From contig OZ018327.1 of assembly GCA_963969495.1 (NCBI GenBank), forward strand, positions 35,841,282 to 35,905,281: a DNA stretch of 64,000 nucleotides. The letters run 5' to 3'. The stretch is from Ceratothoa steindachneri (taxonomy: Eukaryota > Arthropoda > Malacostraca > Isopoda > Cymothoidae). Shown piece by piece: positions 37,286 to 49,739 of the stretch. The position numbers were made by a program, and so were the translations under genes. The stretch's first letter is position 1. Each line of letters starts with the position of its first letter. The notes under the pieces are model-generated. The model did no database searches, was not told the DNA's origin, and worked only from the letters and a program-made list of their open reading frames with translations.

Positions 37286-37379
37286 AGAACTGTAACTTCT
37301 TACATTTATTCGCAATAGTTCGCTGCAGTATTACGGCAGCTTCCAAACTGGGACTCGCGGATCCCTCAAGTTCCATACA

Positions 37380-39640
37380 AAGCTTCTATGTCTGACAGAC
37401 GCCATTAGTCTTTATCTTAATTTCATGCTTGTTAATGTTAATGTCCAGTATTTATCTTCCAATAATTTTCACTTAGTATTTTTATAGTAATATCTACATG
37501 CAATAAATTAAAAGGTTAACGAAAATTAAAGGCTATTTATCTGTTAGAAATAGCTTGTAGGCTCTAGCACATGGCAAAATGGCAGATATAGGGTACTGGT
37601 GACATAGTAGATAAGGAAATCCCCAAATGTATGGAGAATAACTCCTTCCCCTCTTCTTCCAACCCTCTCCCCGATTTCTTGTTTCATTCCGGGGCGGGGG
37701 GGGGGGGTATTACCGCTCTAGCAATATCGGGGATTTGTTTGCCAGTTTTCTCCGATTAGTCCATTGTCCCCCTTTTATTCCCCACTCCTCCTTTTCTTAT
37801 ACCCCCCCTCCCCCCTCTGTTATTGGACCAGTCTTCATTGAGAGCCAAGTCTGACGCTAACTCGGGGCAAATGAGCGGGCGAATGAAGGCCGGCTGACCT
37901 TGGAAACCAGGCATATACGAACGGGGAGCTTTCAAAGGAAGGAGTTCGTACTCCTGAATCTAATGAGTCCCGTCTTCCTGAATATTGAATAAGGGGTGTA
38001 ATTATCCTTTATAGCCCCTTTCTCCTGATCCACCTCCGCAAAGGGCGGTCAGGTGTATCATTCGCGACCACGCTATATATGATATCTTGAATATTACGTG
38101 CCCTCCAGACCCCGATGCCTGCAGGTGGATTACCGGTTATTTGAGGCAGCTTGATATCCGTGAAAATATATATTTATCCTGTTAAAAAATTAACAGGAAG
38201 TCGCCATTATTTGCCACTGCCAACCCTGTCGGTATGACGTCATAACCATCCGCAAACAGAGATTATCGGACCGATGCCAGAAATATTAATCCACCTCACT
38301 AATTATTAGGATCATGTTGAGGTAAACATCAATTTAACTACGTATACGGTTAGGATTAGGAGGTTATTCAAACGTGGGGTGTTTTTTAGATGTTTTATTT
38401 AAATGGTTAGCGCTCCACTGTTGTATAATTCCAAATTTTAAGAAAGTAAATGCAAACAAAAGAATACTGAGCCGAGATAGACTCTACACGCACCAAAGTT
38501 TAAGTAAGGTTTTTTCCTCTTGTAGTATTTGAGTTATTAGTCCAAATCTGCGGCAAAATTGAGGTTGATTCCGATTTCAACGGATGTGGTTTCGAACTCT
38601 GTTTTGTCGCGTTTCGCCTTCCGACTGCACCCAAAAAGTGATATAATAATGTACTGAAAGAGTGATTACAGTTAGGCAAATAATAAGCATATTCCTTAAC
38701 CTTTTCAGATGGCAATGGGCGCAGGTTTTTGTTAATGAAACATTTTTAATTTCATGTACATAATTTTGGTTTCTGCAAATCATATATTGTTTATTTTAGT
38801 TTATGCTTTAAGTTTAGCTTTCTTTATTTTTGTTAAAATAAATATAATTTATAAGGTGTACTATTATAAAAAGTCAATTACCACAGGCAATTTACTACTC
38901 ATGGCCTATTCTAAGGCCATACGCACTCTCAGGTTAAGGTTCCGTTTTTATGCTTCCAAAGATTGAGCTAAAAATTTAACTTGAGTAATTGTTAATTCCA
39001 CATTAACGCATTCACCGTTTCAGTAGAAACAAAATACTTTCAAACTATTATTTTATCATTTCCACATTGTTGTTGCCTTTTATTCAGCGCGGAAAATAAT
39101 GTTCACCAAATTATTAGCAGATGAAAGCAATCTTTTCCGAATTAGAATCGCGCCATCGGAACCCAAGTTAGAAGCTCATTATTTTTCGAAGCAACAAATA
39201 TTTCTGGCATCTCCACCTCTTACTAACTTACTTATTGGTTATTTTCGGATTAGTCCGAGCTTGGGGCAAAAATTAATTATAGCTTCTAAGCGGAAATAAT
39301 ATTGCCGCGAAAACGCAAGCACCGTTGTATCACGACCGTCCCAAAGATCAACGGTTGTTATTTATAGCAGGGCGAGAAATTTCGCAAGAATAAGTTTCCC
39401 TTTTGTCTCCTTTTAGGATATTATTTCTGGGTAATTGGGAACCACCAGAAGATAAACAAAAACCCCAAACCTTACATAACCCACTAAAAACCAACCAAAC
39501 GGTCCCACATCACATATCCTAACCTAACCTAAAAACAAAGCGAAAACAAAAACTAAACGACCCCCAAACTCCTCTTAACCCCCGAAACTCACCCTCCCAC
39601 CGAAACAATTAATTTAGGGTATAATAAAGTTCGAAAAAAT
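37380..39640. other. No gene recognised
   Basis: Contains a poly-G run (about 37,690), C-rich 37,790-37,820, a small perfect palindrome CCTGTTAA/TTAACAGG (about 38,178-38,197) and an A/C-rich stretch (39,470-39,600). No coding similarity. Confidence 0.5.
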
Positions 39641-39643
39641 AAT

Positions 39644-40016
39644 AGGAAGACCAGACAATGGCTTCGCCACTTCCCCTACGGGGGGGAGCTTGCCCTTCGC
39701 CACTAAGATTAAAATTTAAAATCTAAAAAAAAAGCAGCCATGGTTAAATTTTTATAAATTTTCTGAACTTCGTCAATTATAATAATTTTAAAAAGGAACT
39801 AAATTTTCCCATCATTTGTAATTCTTTGGGTTTTAAAAAATTCACAAAATTTCGATACTTATATTTATTTCTGAACTTCCCATTTTGTTTTTTGATATTA
39901 TAAAAGAATTATTAGGAATAACTTTAATAAAAAAAACATAAGTCATAACCAAACTAAGATGAAATTATTATTCAAATACTCCCAAAAATCCACTTCTCAA
40001 ATTATATAGTTAGTGA
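39644..40016 (+). mobile_element. AT-rich dispersed family (copy 5), complete GC-hairpin head
   Basis: Head GGAAGACCAGACAATGGCTT, then CCACTTCCCCTACGGGGGGG hairpin core and GAGCTTGCCCTTCGCC. Body CTACTAAGATTAAAATTT and AGCAGCCATGGTTAAA. Tail AATTATATAGTTAGTG. Internal body shorter than in copies 2 and 3. A foldback MITE sits directly at its tail. Confidence 0.8.
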
Positions 40017-40393
40017 ATTGAAGTTTTAACATAAACTGACTTGAGTATTAAAAATTAAAGGTAACTGGAATAAACAATAAAATAACATATTATATTAAAT
40101 TATAAACAAAAAACAACAAAAAAAACGAAAACAAATGTAAACGAATTAAACAGAGTTGGAGTTGTGAAATCAACTAATTAGCGATAGAAAACTACTAACA
40201 CTTCAATACATTAACTAGCTAACCGACCAACCGAACAAATCTCGTTAGTAGTTTTTCTATCGTTAGTTAGTTGATTCCACATTTGTTTTCGGTTGTTTTT
40301 TTTTATAATTCAATATAATATGTTATTTTATTGTTTATTCCAGTTACCTTTAATTTTTTATACTCAAGTCAGTTTAAGTTAAAACTTCACTTC
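40014..40393. mobile_element. Foldback MITE, about 150-bp inverted repeats
   Basis: 40,018-40,199 and 40,246-40,393 are inverted copies: GAAGTTTTAAC, AAACTGACTTGAGTAT, AAAGGTAACTGGAATAAAC, AATAAAATAACATATTATAT and GATAGAAAACTACTAAC all recur reversed. A loop of about 45 bp holds GCTAACCGACCAACCG. No coding capacity. Such structures can fold into long hairpin RNAs. Confidence 0.85.
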
Positions 40394-40604
40394 TACCTAT
40401 TTTTTAAAAAATTACATTGGATAGTACTAAGTAATTCTATATATTGTTATTTTTGTTTTTACTTTTCTCTCAATATTTGTCAATTTTATTGATTTACCTT
40501 GCTTTTCCCCGCTTCTTTAACCATTATAGAATGCATGTTTTTAACTCTTTAACTGTTATTGTTAATATTTTTTCTTCGGAATGTTATTTCCTATTCGCAA
40601 AAAT

Positions 40605-40700
40605 CCCGTACAGGGGTAGGATTCGAACCGTGCACATTGAGGCAGCGGGCAACCGTATTGATCTCAATTAAACCGTCCCTTAGACCACTCGGCTACGCGG
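40605..40700 (-). tRNA. Leu/Ser-type tRNA-like sequence, probably pseudo-tRNA or SINE head
   Basis: The minus strand contains box A TAGCCGAGTGG and box B GGTTCGAATCC, both perfect, with a long variable region between. The ends CCGCGTA and TGTACGG pair with one mismatch and wobbles. The anticodon and T stems do not fold well, so I doubt a functional tRNA. No tail or target duplication was found. Confidence 0.5.
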
Positions 40701-40778
40701 AAGACAAAAGAAAATCTTCCGAATAAACAAGCTTTCCGAAGAAAAATTATCCTGTTTTTCTGTTTCTTGCGGTTTGCT

Positions 40779-40780
<2 letters not shown>

Positions 40781-40858
<78 letters not shown>
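40781..40858. repeat. (AT)n microsatellite
   Basis: 39 uninterrupted AT units, about 80 bp from the tRNA-like sequence. Confidence 0.97.
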
Positions 40859-40862
<4 letters not shown>

Positions 40863-41012
40863 AGTTGGGTAGCAGTCTTTTTTGAATGCAAATTTTGTTG
40901 AAGACCATTGTGTATTTCGCCTTAATTAATTTCCTTTGGCAACTTTCTCTTCTTCTAACTATCTTTTTTATTCCATTTTGTAGATGGTGGATCACTTGTC
41001 CTGTATACAAGA

Positions 41013-41019
41013 ATATATA

Positions 41020-41088
<69 letters not shown>
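41013..41088. repeat. (AT)n microsatellite
   Basis: A nearly pure AT run (one C near 41,021) that ends exactly at GGGTTGGACAAAATAATTGG, the terminus of a Tc1-like element. Tc1 elements target TA, which fits an insertion in an AT tract. Confidence 0.95.
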
Positions 41089-41090
<2 letters not shown>

Positions 41091-42065
41091 GTTGGACAAA
41101 ATAATTGGAGCACGTATTAAATTTAATGAATATTTATTGAATACGGAGCTTGCCCTTCTTTTGCTTTCTGAAGAGCGTCGATGCGGCTTGGAATTGATTC
41201 ATAAGGTTTTCGGACTTCATTAAGAGGAATCTTGAGCCATTCTTCTTGCAATACCTGTTCCAGGCTGTTTCAGACACGACGGTGGAGGGTAACGATTTCT
41301 AACTAATCGTTCCAAGATGCACCACAAATGTCAATAATATTAAGTTCTGCGGATTGTAGCTCCCTCCAATTCTCAACCATATGAGCGGTGTGTATTGGGG
41401 AATTGCCTTCTTGGAAAAAACACTCACCATCAGGGAATGATGTCTGGACCATGGGATGGACTTGATCTACCAAAATATTCAGATATTCGTTGCTGTTGAT
41501 CCTACCATGGAGGGCAACGATTGGACCAAGAGAATTCCAAGATATGGCTGCCTAAACCATCACTGACCCTCCTCCGTGCTTCATTGTAGGAAGAAGGCAG
41601 TCAGGATTAAAAGCTTCCCCGGGCTGCCTCCACGCAATCTCGCCCCGCAGTGGGGAAAAGAGAAAAACAGGACTCGTCATAGAATATTACTTGCCTACAT
41701 TGGTCTGTCGGCCAGCCCTTGTCATCTCTACACCAGTTCAGCCTTTTCTGAATGTTTTGATGAGAAAGCAGAGGTTTCTTGATGGCGGCTCTTCCATGAC
41801 ATCCGGCTTTATTGAGTTCACGATGAACAGTTTTGGTCAAAACTGGGCTAGTGAGATGCTGATTCAACTCTGCAGTCACTTTGGAGGGAGTTGTCGAGGG
41901 AATTTTCATCACAATACGTTTCAACACTCGTAGGTCTCTTTCAGCGAGCTTCTAAGTACTGCTGGAATTACTCTTCCTGCTGAAGGTTTTACCCTGCTTC
42001 TTGAATTCTGTCATGGTCCTTGATATGGTATCTCTTGAAACACCAAGGAGTTTAGCAGTATATAT
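41089..42065 (-). pseudogene. Tc1-like transposase relic, element 1
   Basis: Minus strand: a helix-turn-helix region at 42,050-41,930 (LLGVSRDTISRTM), then an open frame 41,927-41,607 with the second DNA-binding part (STTPSKVTAELNQHL) and VIFYDESCFSLF, where the first catalytic Asp is kept. Further on come HGGGSVMV followed by a stop (normally Trp), NSLGPIVALHGRINS, and EGNSPIHTAHM where the second Asp of the QDNAP block is Gly. SAELNIID stands in for the final D/E block. The left end GGGTTGGACAAAATAATTGG is a typical terminus. The opposite terminus is missing. Inactive. Confidence 0.75.
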
Positions 42066-42189
42066 TAAAAATGAAAAAACCTTATGACTATGGTAATATT
42101 TAATCATAAAAACCTTCATTGCTTTCTAGAACCTCAATTTATAAATTCCACGCTTGTAATTTTCCTTAGGTTTTGAAGCAAAATATGAA

Positions 42190-42960
42190 TCTAACTCGTT
42201 TTCATCCTCTTTTCTTGATGCCAACCTATGACCATCCAAATGCTTCTGTAATCACCTAAAAGAGTGATAAACCACAAGGAAGAATATGAAGGATGAAGCC
42301 AAATTGCCCAACTGAGCTTTACCAAGAGATCTTTGGTCATTCGAGCTGTGTGAGGACAGGCATTATCCTGATGGAGGATGATACTCCTTCTCTTGACTAA
42401 GGAGGGTCGCCTTTGGCCCAAAGCGGCTTTCAAACGACGAGGTTGATTGCAATAGAGACAGCTTCCTCGACTGATCAACGAATGGCGCCGTTTAGCTTTC
42501 TGGTAAAGGATCCTCTTCTCATCACCAGTAACAAGCCTCCCCAAAATGGTGCTTGAAGATGTGAAGGCAACGACACCTAGTAAGCAACACGCTGTTGCAG
42601 ATTTACAGTACACATTTTCCAATCACTGAAACTTATCCAATCCTTTTCAGTTGGCGTAGGACACTCCTATAGGTTAAGTTAACTTGTTCTGCGAGTTCCT
42701 TAGAAGTTGTTACATGATTTGCTGTGACACGAGCTTCCAATTCTTCGGAATCAACTTCTTTTGGACGACCTTCTTTTGGTCCGTTTTCTAGATTGAAATC
42801 GCCACTTCTGAAACGGAAAAGTCACCTGCAACTTCGTTCGTTTCCTACATCATCCCCATAAGTGCTCTAAATGGATTTTGAGGCTGTACTTGCATTGACA
42901 TCTTTATGAAACTTTTGTCTAATGTGATCTTTCGATGAGATGACATAGGGATGAATACTT
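42190..42960 (-). pseudogene. Mariner transposase relic
   Basis: The minus-strand frame 42,622-42,191 has RLVTGDEKRILYQKAKRR (first Asp kept), RLKAALGQRRPSLVKRRSI, and ILHQDNACPHTARMTKDLL (second Asp kept). Between these the usual 40-odd residues are missing, so SRGSCLY joins directly to NQPRRLK, an internal deletion. The last catalytic block (PYSPDL type) is replaced by PSYSSLWF. N-terminal parts (VVPKKLIPKNWKL near 42,760) carry several stops. Typical mariner transposases have about 345 residues. Confidence 0.75.
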
Positions 42961-43199
42961 AAGAAGATTATGAACAATCTTTTTATAATCTGAAAGAAAA
43001 AGGAATGAATGACTCATTGTAGGATTCCTAAACGATAACAAGATGCAATACTTTTATAAATATGAATATAACAGTGAAATAAGGATGAATGAATAAGTAA
43101 TAAGTTATATTGCGCCCCAAAAAATCAACAAGAATTAACAAAATACAAACTTCGCTAAAACAAGTAACATCAGCAACAGAAAACAACTAAGTAGATGAA

Positions 43200-44822
43200 G
43201 CTCTGTAAAAATTACAGCGATGCCAAACTGATACAGGAAACTCAGTAACGTGTCGAGAGTTCCTTGGCAGTTATGAGATCATTTATTCTTCAAGACCATG
43301 CTCTAGACCAGGGGTCGCCAAACTTTTTTCACAGTGGGCCAGATAACTGAGAGAATTACGAACGCGGGCTGCATAACCATTTTGTTCAATACAATATAGT
43401 GAATACACAAAAAATCAAGCCAACAAACATATTTATAAAAAGTTATTAAAGAAGGCGTCGTTAGCAATAAGATAGTATTATCACACCCAGTGTGCACATA
43501 TCCGCAACTGGCGTTTAGCTTTTAAGATATCATCAATATTTGCTTTGTAATTGCTGCATCCAATCAAGAGAATTGCTTTCAAATGTTCATCAGTCAGCCT
43601 TGCAAAGTTGCAAGTTCCAATGCACAAGTTATTTGTACCTACTTATATTTTAGCTCATTTGTGGCACAGGGCAGCCTTGGGCCGGATGAACTGACCTCGC
43701 CGGTCGGATCTGGCCCGCAGGCCGTAGTTTGGAGATCCCTGCTCTATACTTGAGGGGTGTGATATTGGCCCAATCCTCGGTCATGACTGCCTTCCATTTG
43801 CTCATTGGAGCCTGGCTGTCGACGTCTTAGGCTTCTGAGATGGCCAGTCCATCACCGTGATATTGTTGTCCCGGAACCACTGTATGGTGGACGCAGACTA
43901 GTGACATGGGGCATTATCCTGCGCGAAAATCACATTCTGCGCTTTTCTGGAGGGGCCTCGGGCTGAGGGAAGCACGTAATATCTCATAACAGCTTGGCGC
44001 TTCTCTAAATTCATGGTGCTATCACAAACGGTTGGCACTATGCACTCTTAATTCCATTGTTTCCCTGCCCCCCTTCCGATTTTAATGTTACCTGAGGTCG
44101 AGAATAACTAAGACGTGGACTCTTTGGACCATAAGATACGCCCCCACTGACGCATACTCCAGTAGCAGTGAGCTTGTGCCCAAGCCAGTCGACGTCGCTT
44201 TTGCTGATGGTTGATTAGCGGCTTCTGGCGGGCTTTAATTGACTTTAGGCCTTGTGCGATTAGTCTGCAACGGACAGTTCTGACGGATGCATTAACCTGG
44301 CTGCCCCCTGGCCATTCATGCTTCAGCTGGACTGCGGGTTTCTTACACTCCCGGGGCCTCATGCGACGCAGAGACCTCTCGTCACGTTGCTTAGTGACCC
44401 TGGGTCGCCAAGAATGAGGTTGATTTTGGATGTTCCCACTTTTCTTGGATCCTCTCCGACACTTCTGCAACACCGGAATGTGATCCGACTACCCTCCGGG
44501 CATTTGCCGACAGCTAAGTTACGTGTTTTCGCAAATATCACATCATTACCAGATCCTGTCAACATGGAATAACATATTAATAAACAAATATGGTGTATAT
44601 GAAGATATTTTAAATGTAACATGCCGCATACTGATACATGGATTTAATACATTTCAATAATATATATTTTTAAAAAGTTATAAGATATCTTTTACTTTTA
44701 TTTTGCCTTCCACATGCATTGGACACATGTATGAAAGCCTATACCAACATATTCATAGAAATATGTGCCTACTCAAGGAATAAGAAAAAAACCGAGGTGT
44801 TCAAAAACTTTTGGTCGCGGCT
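43200..44822 (-). pseudogene. Tc1-like transposase relic, element 2, split by a hAT insertion
   Basis: The right terminus is GTGTTCAAAAACTTTTGGTC-GCGGCTGTA at 44,795-44,824. The minus-strand frame 44,473-44,108 holds the paired DNA-binding region (RPRVTKQRDERSL, KKPAVQLKHEWPGG, RLIAQGLKS) and ILWSKEST, where Lys replaces the first catalytic Asp. At about 43,890 comes FAQDNAPCH (second Asp kept), then IQWFRDNNITVMDWPSQKPK, where the PDLNP block is altered. The C-terminal end is separated by the hAT element at 43,309-43,741 and may continue as LPRNSRHVTEF near 43,240. Confidence 0.75.
43309..43741. mobile_element. Non-autonomous hAT element with 8-bp target duplication
   Basis: Ends are CAGGGGTCGCCAAACTTTTT and, reversed, CAGGGATCTCCAAACTACGG, good hAT-type terminal inverted repeats. 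Flanks are CTCTAGAC (43,301-43,308) and CTCTATAC (43,742-43,749), an 8-bp target duplication with one later change. The subterminal GGGCCGGAT and GGCCCGCAGGCC words are typical of this group. No transposase is encoded. It lies inside Tc1 element 2, so it inserted later. Confidence 0.88.
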
Positions 44823-44859
44823 GTACATAAATTACATTTATAAAACAATACTATAGTCT

Positions 44860-45633
44860 TTCTGACCTACCTGATAATTACTTTCATCTAACCAGATAAC
44901 TTTAGACTATTGTTTATGTGTCCATTTTTTTCCTTTGTCAGTCAACTAGATTTCAAATCCAGATGGACATGGCCCTGGAGGCGACCTTTGGCTCACTGGA
45001 AACTCTTTTTTTTTTTTTACTTCAGATATCTATGCTTCTTTCTCGCCTTGGAGTTCTTTAGTATTTGATCTTTAAGTATCTTTCTAACTGCTCTGGATGA
45101 TTTTCTTTTTTTTTTAAATTTTAAGCTTCATTGATGCCCTTAGCAAATTCAGATGTTTTTCTGCGATTCGGCCGTGAAGCCCGAATGATAGATGTCTTAT
45201 CCAAGTGTTGTAAGACGTTTTGTACCAATTCTCTTCCTTGATATAGAGCTCAGATCTCTTGATAACGTTATATACAGGTTTGGACAACATATCTTCTACA
45301 TTTTATTTATTTAGAATTTTTACTTGGTTATGGAAGCTGGATTTGTGTTCTCTGCGCTTCTGCAAGTTCTTTCGTTTTGTTTATGTCAATTATTTAGAAT
45401 GATATTGAATACATAATAGTTATAAATTTAATATTGGTTAAATTCAGATTTTAGAAGAGACAATTTTATTTATTACACTCCATTTACCAAAATATTCAAA
45501 GATATTACCAAAATTCACATCAACCTACATATTTATAAATAATATGATGAATTATAAAAAAAAGTTTGATTAAATATGTTAAATATATAAATGTATGAAG
45601 GGTGTGTATACTTTTGGACAAAGATGTATATCA
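44860..45633 (-). pseudogene. Tc1-like transposase relic, element 3
   Basis: The minus strand shows KTKELAEAQRTQIQ near 45,360, DKTSIIRASRPNRRKTSEFAK at 45,190-45,130, SSRAVRKILKDQIL at 45,090 and an LVRWK-like remnant of the first catalytic block near 44,890. ACTTTTGGACAAAGATGTA at about 45,610 looks like its terminus. Very decayed, with several stops and frame changes. Confidence 0.5.
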
Positions 45634-45639
45634 TTTACG

Positions 45640-46430
45640 CATTTCTTTTTCAAAATACATGTATTTCTAACAAAACGCATTCGATTCGTTAATCTGCAGA
45701 ATTAGCGAGTAACTTTCTAAGGAGCTAAGCATCCTCTTTCCCTTCTCGTCCGGACCTCGCAAAAGTGACTTTGGTATAAAAGGTCACCGTACCAAATGCT
45801 TGCATGGGAGGTCTGCCTTATGTGTGGGTGGTAGCCATGTAATGAAGAGATGCCACCTACCACCAGTCTTGCGTGCCATGGTTGCCGGATGATGGCATTT
45901 GGCGGACCCCTCCCCCCTTCCCGCAAATAATAGATTATAAAAGCGTATGGCAATTTTTCCATAGCAAAAATTGGGATTTTCCAAATATAATTTGGCAAAA
46001 ATTGTCAAAACTTGAGTAAAGGATTTCATAAATTCTCACAACCATCTGGCTTCCTGCCAAGTGCGCCAAGTAGTTTCCCCGTTCGACTAGTCGGGGGATT
46101 TCCACACAAATTTTTTTTTAATTTACATTAACCCTCGTGGGAATTTTTCAAGGGGACGAACACCATTTTTCTACTTTAGAGGGACTACGTAAGGGGGTGC
46201 CAGGAGCCCCATGAGAAACCATGATACTTGAATAAAAGGTCCACTAACTAGTACCACACTATGGAGTAGTTGATTTCTTGAATGAATTACGAGTCATAAA
46301 AAGTCATAATTTAATCATTTCAAAGTAAGTTTAGACAAGTATATGGGAAGGAATGACTGCGGTGTTTTTTAGTTTGGGTGTAGGAGTTGTAAATATTGTA
46401 ATATGCACAGGGTGAGACAAAGTTTAATTT
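45640..46430. other. No gene recognised
   Basis: The minus-strand frames at 45,717-46,029 overlap each other and have no similarity I recognise. The rest is AT-rich. Confidence 0.45.
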
Positions 46431-46790
46431 ACCTTATTATTATTATTTTAATAACCAAGTTATATTTTATTCTGCATATGTATCTGAGATTTAATTTGTA
46501 AAAATGTTAATACATTTTTATTATTTTTATTACATTTTTATTAATTTAATTATTTTTTATTAATTCTATTAATTTTATTATTTTTAATTAATTTTATTAC
46601 ATTCTTAGTCATTTTTCTCAATTTTATTTTTTTTATTAATTTCTTAAATTTTTTTTATTAATTTCACTATTTCTTATTAATTTTATTTATTTGTATCAAT
46701 TTTCTTAAATTTGTATTAATTTTATTTTTTGAATAATAATTTCCATGAATTTATTTTTATTAAATTACTTAATCATGCGTTGGTTGCCGA
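46430..46790. repeat. T-rich (TTTTATTAATT)n-like low-complexity tract
   Basis: Almost entirely A and T, built of TTTTTATTA and TTAATTTTATT words without a strict period. Confidence 0.8.
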
Positions 46791-47025
46791 TAAGTTCTCA
46801 GTATTTTAGACACAAAAATCTTGGGCTGCAGTTTATAAAGGGACTTTTAGGGCTGGGGGCCAGTTGATTGACTTGGATGACCCATGGTAGGCCCTGGTAG
46901 GCCCTGGTAGCTTTGGTCAGCTCTTCAATCATGTTTGTATATATTTCTTGTTTTGTTGGACGACCAAAACCCTAAACACTATAACCCTCCATCTGTCGAT
47001 AAGTCCAGTGTCGCTTATCGAAAAG

Positions 47026-47261
47026 TACAGGGTGAGGCAGAGAGGACGGACGTTTTTGAAATGTCTATTACTCAGCCCCAGGGGTGCTGACAACACCAGT
47101 GGTTCATTATTTTATTTTAATATTTCAATTTTGTATAACGAGTCTTTGACTAGATACTACATACTAGTAGGTAGTTATTTAACTTGTTAAATGGTCCCCT
47201 ACCTTGTTAGTTGATTTTGTGAATTTTCCAAAAACGTCCGTCCTCTCTGCTCCACCCTGTA
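47026..47261. mobile_element. Tc1/mariner-type MITE, 236 bp
   Basis: The left end TACAGGGTGAGGCAGAGAGG continues as ACGGACGTTTTTG. The right end reversed is TACAGGGTGGAGCAGAGAGG, then ACGGACGTTTTTG. The inverted repeats span about 33 bp with three mismatches. Each ends in TA, the target duplication of this superfamily. A related partial end (CAGGGTGAGACAAAG) lies at 46,409. No coding capacity. Confidence 0.85.
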
Positions 47262-48044
47262 CATTTCTCCGCGCGACTATTTCTCTATCCGTGTGTCTCG
47301 TATGAAGGTGTGTGTATATAGTGTTCTAGGTATATATGTGTGACTATCTTTGTATGTCTGGTTATGTGCCGTTGTCTAAGTATGTATGTATGCGACTGCC
47401 TCTTTGTACTTGTATATATATTTATGTTACTATGTGCCTTTGAGTGTTTCTATGACTACCGTGTCTATTTATGTGTGCGACATTATGTTTATGTGTATCT
47501 TTGTACGCGTTTGTGTAGTCCCATTTTACACAGACGCTGTCAGCCTTAACCACTGGAGAGAAATTGTGGAATGATCACATTCCTCTTGGGAAACGTAATT
47601 TTCCTACCGGGGCGTAACGCCATCTTTCCCCCGCACTCGGAGCTATCCAGGTGAGGTGGAAAATGGAAGACATACAAATGAAGGAATAAAAATGAAAATA
47701 AATCACTAAATCAAATTAGATTGATCAATAGATAAGATGCCTGAAAGGGGGCAAGTATCACAAAATCCCTCGAACCAAATCAAGAAACCACTCATAGGAT
47801 TATTATACTTTATATTCAGTTGACGCATGGGTGCACTCAGCTTCAGGCGCGTTCTAAGACGTCGAAAAAACTAACGAGGGTATGTCGTCCAGAAAATTTG
47901 CATAAAGAGGTGAAGTTAAGGGAAAATATGAGGGAGATGCTTATCCCGAATAGTCTAAAGAGGAGACTACCTATACCGGGCCAATCAAGTGCGGGAGGGG
48001 GAAAGGGTAGCCTCTAGACCCTGTTCAAGCTTCTTCCTTATGGC

Positions 48045-48262
48045 AGAATCCTGTTAGGCCAGAAAAGGTCGTTATGGCAACAACCTCCCCGTTAGGCTAG
48101 AATAGGTCGCTATGGCAACAACCTTCCCGTTAGGCAAGAAAAAGTTGCTACGGCAACCAACCTCTCCGTTAGGCTAGAAAAGGTCGCTATGGCAACCAAC
48201 CTCCCCGTTAAGTTAGAAAAGGTCTCTATGGCAACCAACCTCCCAGTTAGGCTAGAAAACTG
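48045..48262. repeat. 39-bp tandem repeat, about 5.5 units
   Basis: Units run CGTTAGGCTAGAAAAGGTCG, then CTATGGCAACCAACCTCCC. Later units are nearly identical and earlier ones vary. The array directly precedes the 5' end of the LINE fragment at 48.3 kb. Confidence 0.85.
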
Positions 48263-48289
48263 CGACTGTACACCAAGTTCTTTTTACAG

Positions 48290-49560
48290 CAGGTCGGTGA
48301 TTTTTTCTTCTCTTTCTTCTTCTCTCATTTTCTGTTTCTGCACTATTTTCAATCGATCAATAGAGGAAGGCCTAGTTCCAATAGAGTTCAAGCGTGCAAA
48401 TATTACTCCGATATGTAAAAAAAGGAATAAAACTGAGCCTACTAATTTCCGTCCCATCAGCCCAGCTTCTGTAATTGGAAAACTCTTAGAATCGATAATT
48501 AGAGATAGGTTGGTGAGCCATTGTGAGGCTAATAATTTAATTGCAGACTCCCAGCATGTATTCAGATGGGGACGCTCGTGCCTAACCAATTTACTCGATT
48601 TTTTTCATAACATGATTTGCATCTACAATGAAACTAAAGCGGCGGATATAATTTACCTTGACTTTAAAAAGGCCTTTGATACAGTTCCGCACGAAAGGCT
48701 ATTGATGAAAATTAGAGCAATTGGATTAGAAACTAGCTATCAAATCGTTCACAGAGGGTTGTTGTAAATGGGAGGTGTTCAGAGTGAGCCCCAGTCACCA
48801 GCGGGGTACCACAGGGGTCAGTCCTGGCCCATTATTATTTACATTAATGACTTGGATAATGGAGTGTTTAGTAGGATCTCTAAATTTGCAGATGGTACAA
48901 ATCTAGGAAGCCGAGCCCTTGCGAGCCCGATGTAGAACAAATGCAAAGGAACCTTAATAAAATTGTGGAATGGGCGGATAAATGGCAAATGGGCTTCAAC
49001 ATAGGTAAATGCAAGGTCATGCATTTAGGATGTCATAACTTAAAAGTAAAATACCATATGAAATGCCAAATCCTCGAATCCGTTAACTTAGAAAAAGACC
49101 TGGGGATTTTAATATCGGAGGACCTTAAAGTATCAAAGCAATGCGCAGAAGCTTGCAGAAAAGCAAACCGAATGCTAGGATATATTGCTTGGAATTTTAC
49201 TTTCAAATCGAAAGATATAATCATGCCACTATACAAATCGCTCGTGCGCCCACACCTCGAATATGCGGTCCAATGTTGGTGTTCCTCCCTAAATAAGGAT
49301 ATAGCGCAGTTAGAAAGAGTGCAACGTCGGGCTACGAAACTAGTTCCTGGAATCCGAAACAAACCGTACGAAGATAGACTCCACTAATTAAACCTACTAT
49401 CACCTGAAAGTAGACGATTACATAGACAATTGATCGAGGTATTCAAAATCTTAAAAGGATTTACTAATATTGATTACAGACTATTGTTCGAGATGGACGA
49501 AAGGACCAACACACGCCAAAATGGTTTCAAAATTAGTAAACAAGCGTGTCGTAGAATTGC
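48290..49560 (+). pseudogene. CR1-like LINE reverse transcriptase fragment
   Basis: The open part at 48,340-48,767 has IEEGLVPIEFKRANITPICK, TNFRPISPASVIGKLLES and IIYLDFKKAFDTVPHERLL (palm motif with Asp kept). A frameshift then leads to TSGVPQG-like sequence and FADGTN near 48,885, where the second Asp of the FADD active site is Gly. The next open part, 48,941-49,387, has KIVEWADKWQMGFNIGKCKV, LVRPHLEYAVQCWCSSL and LERVQRRATKLVPGIRN. After a stop comes LSPESRRLHRQLIEVFKILK and an ending near 49,560. It is 5'-truncated (no endonuclease), as usual for LINEs, and inactive. Confidence 0.8.
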
Positions 49561-49653
49561 TCATAGTCTGGTCCAATAATTATTCTAGTCCTTGATCTGG
49601 ACACACCGCTTTTGTTTAAGTCGGTGGTATTGACCCTATGACTCAATCCTACG

Positions 49654-49656
<3 letters not shown>

Positions 49657-49719
<63 letters not shown>
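49657..49719. repeat. (AT)n microsatellite
   Basis: About 31 uninterrupted AT units shortly after the LINE fragment. Confidence 0.97.
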
Positions 49720-49721
<2 letters not shown>

Positions 49722-49739
49722 TAGGCTTTAATTCCTACT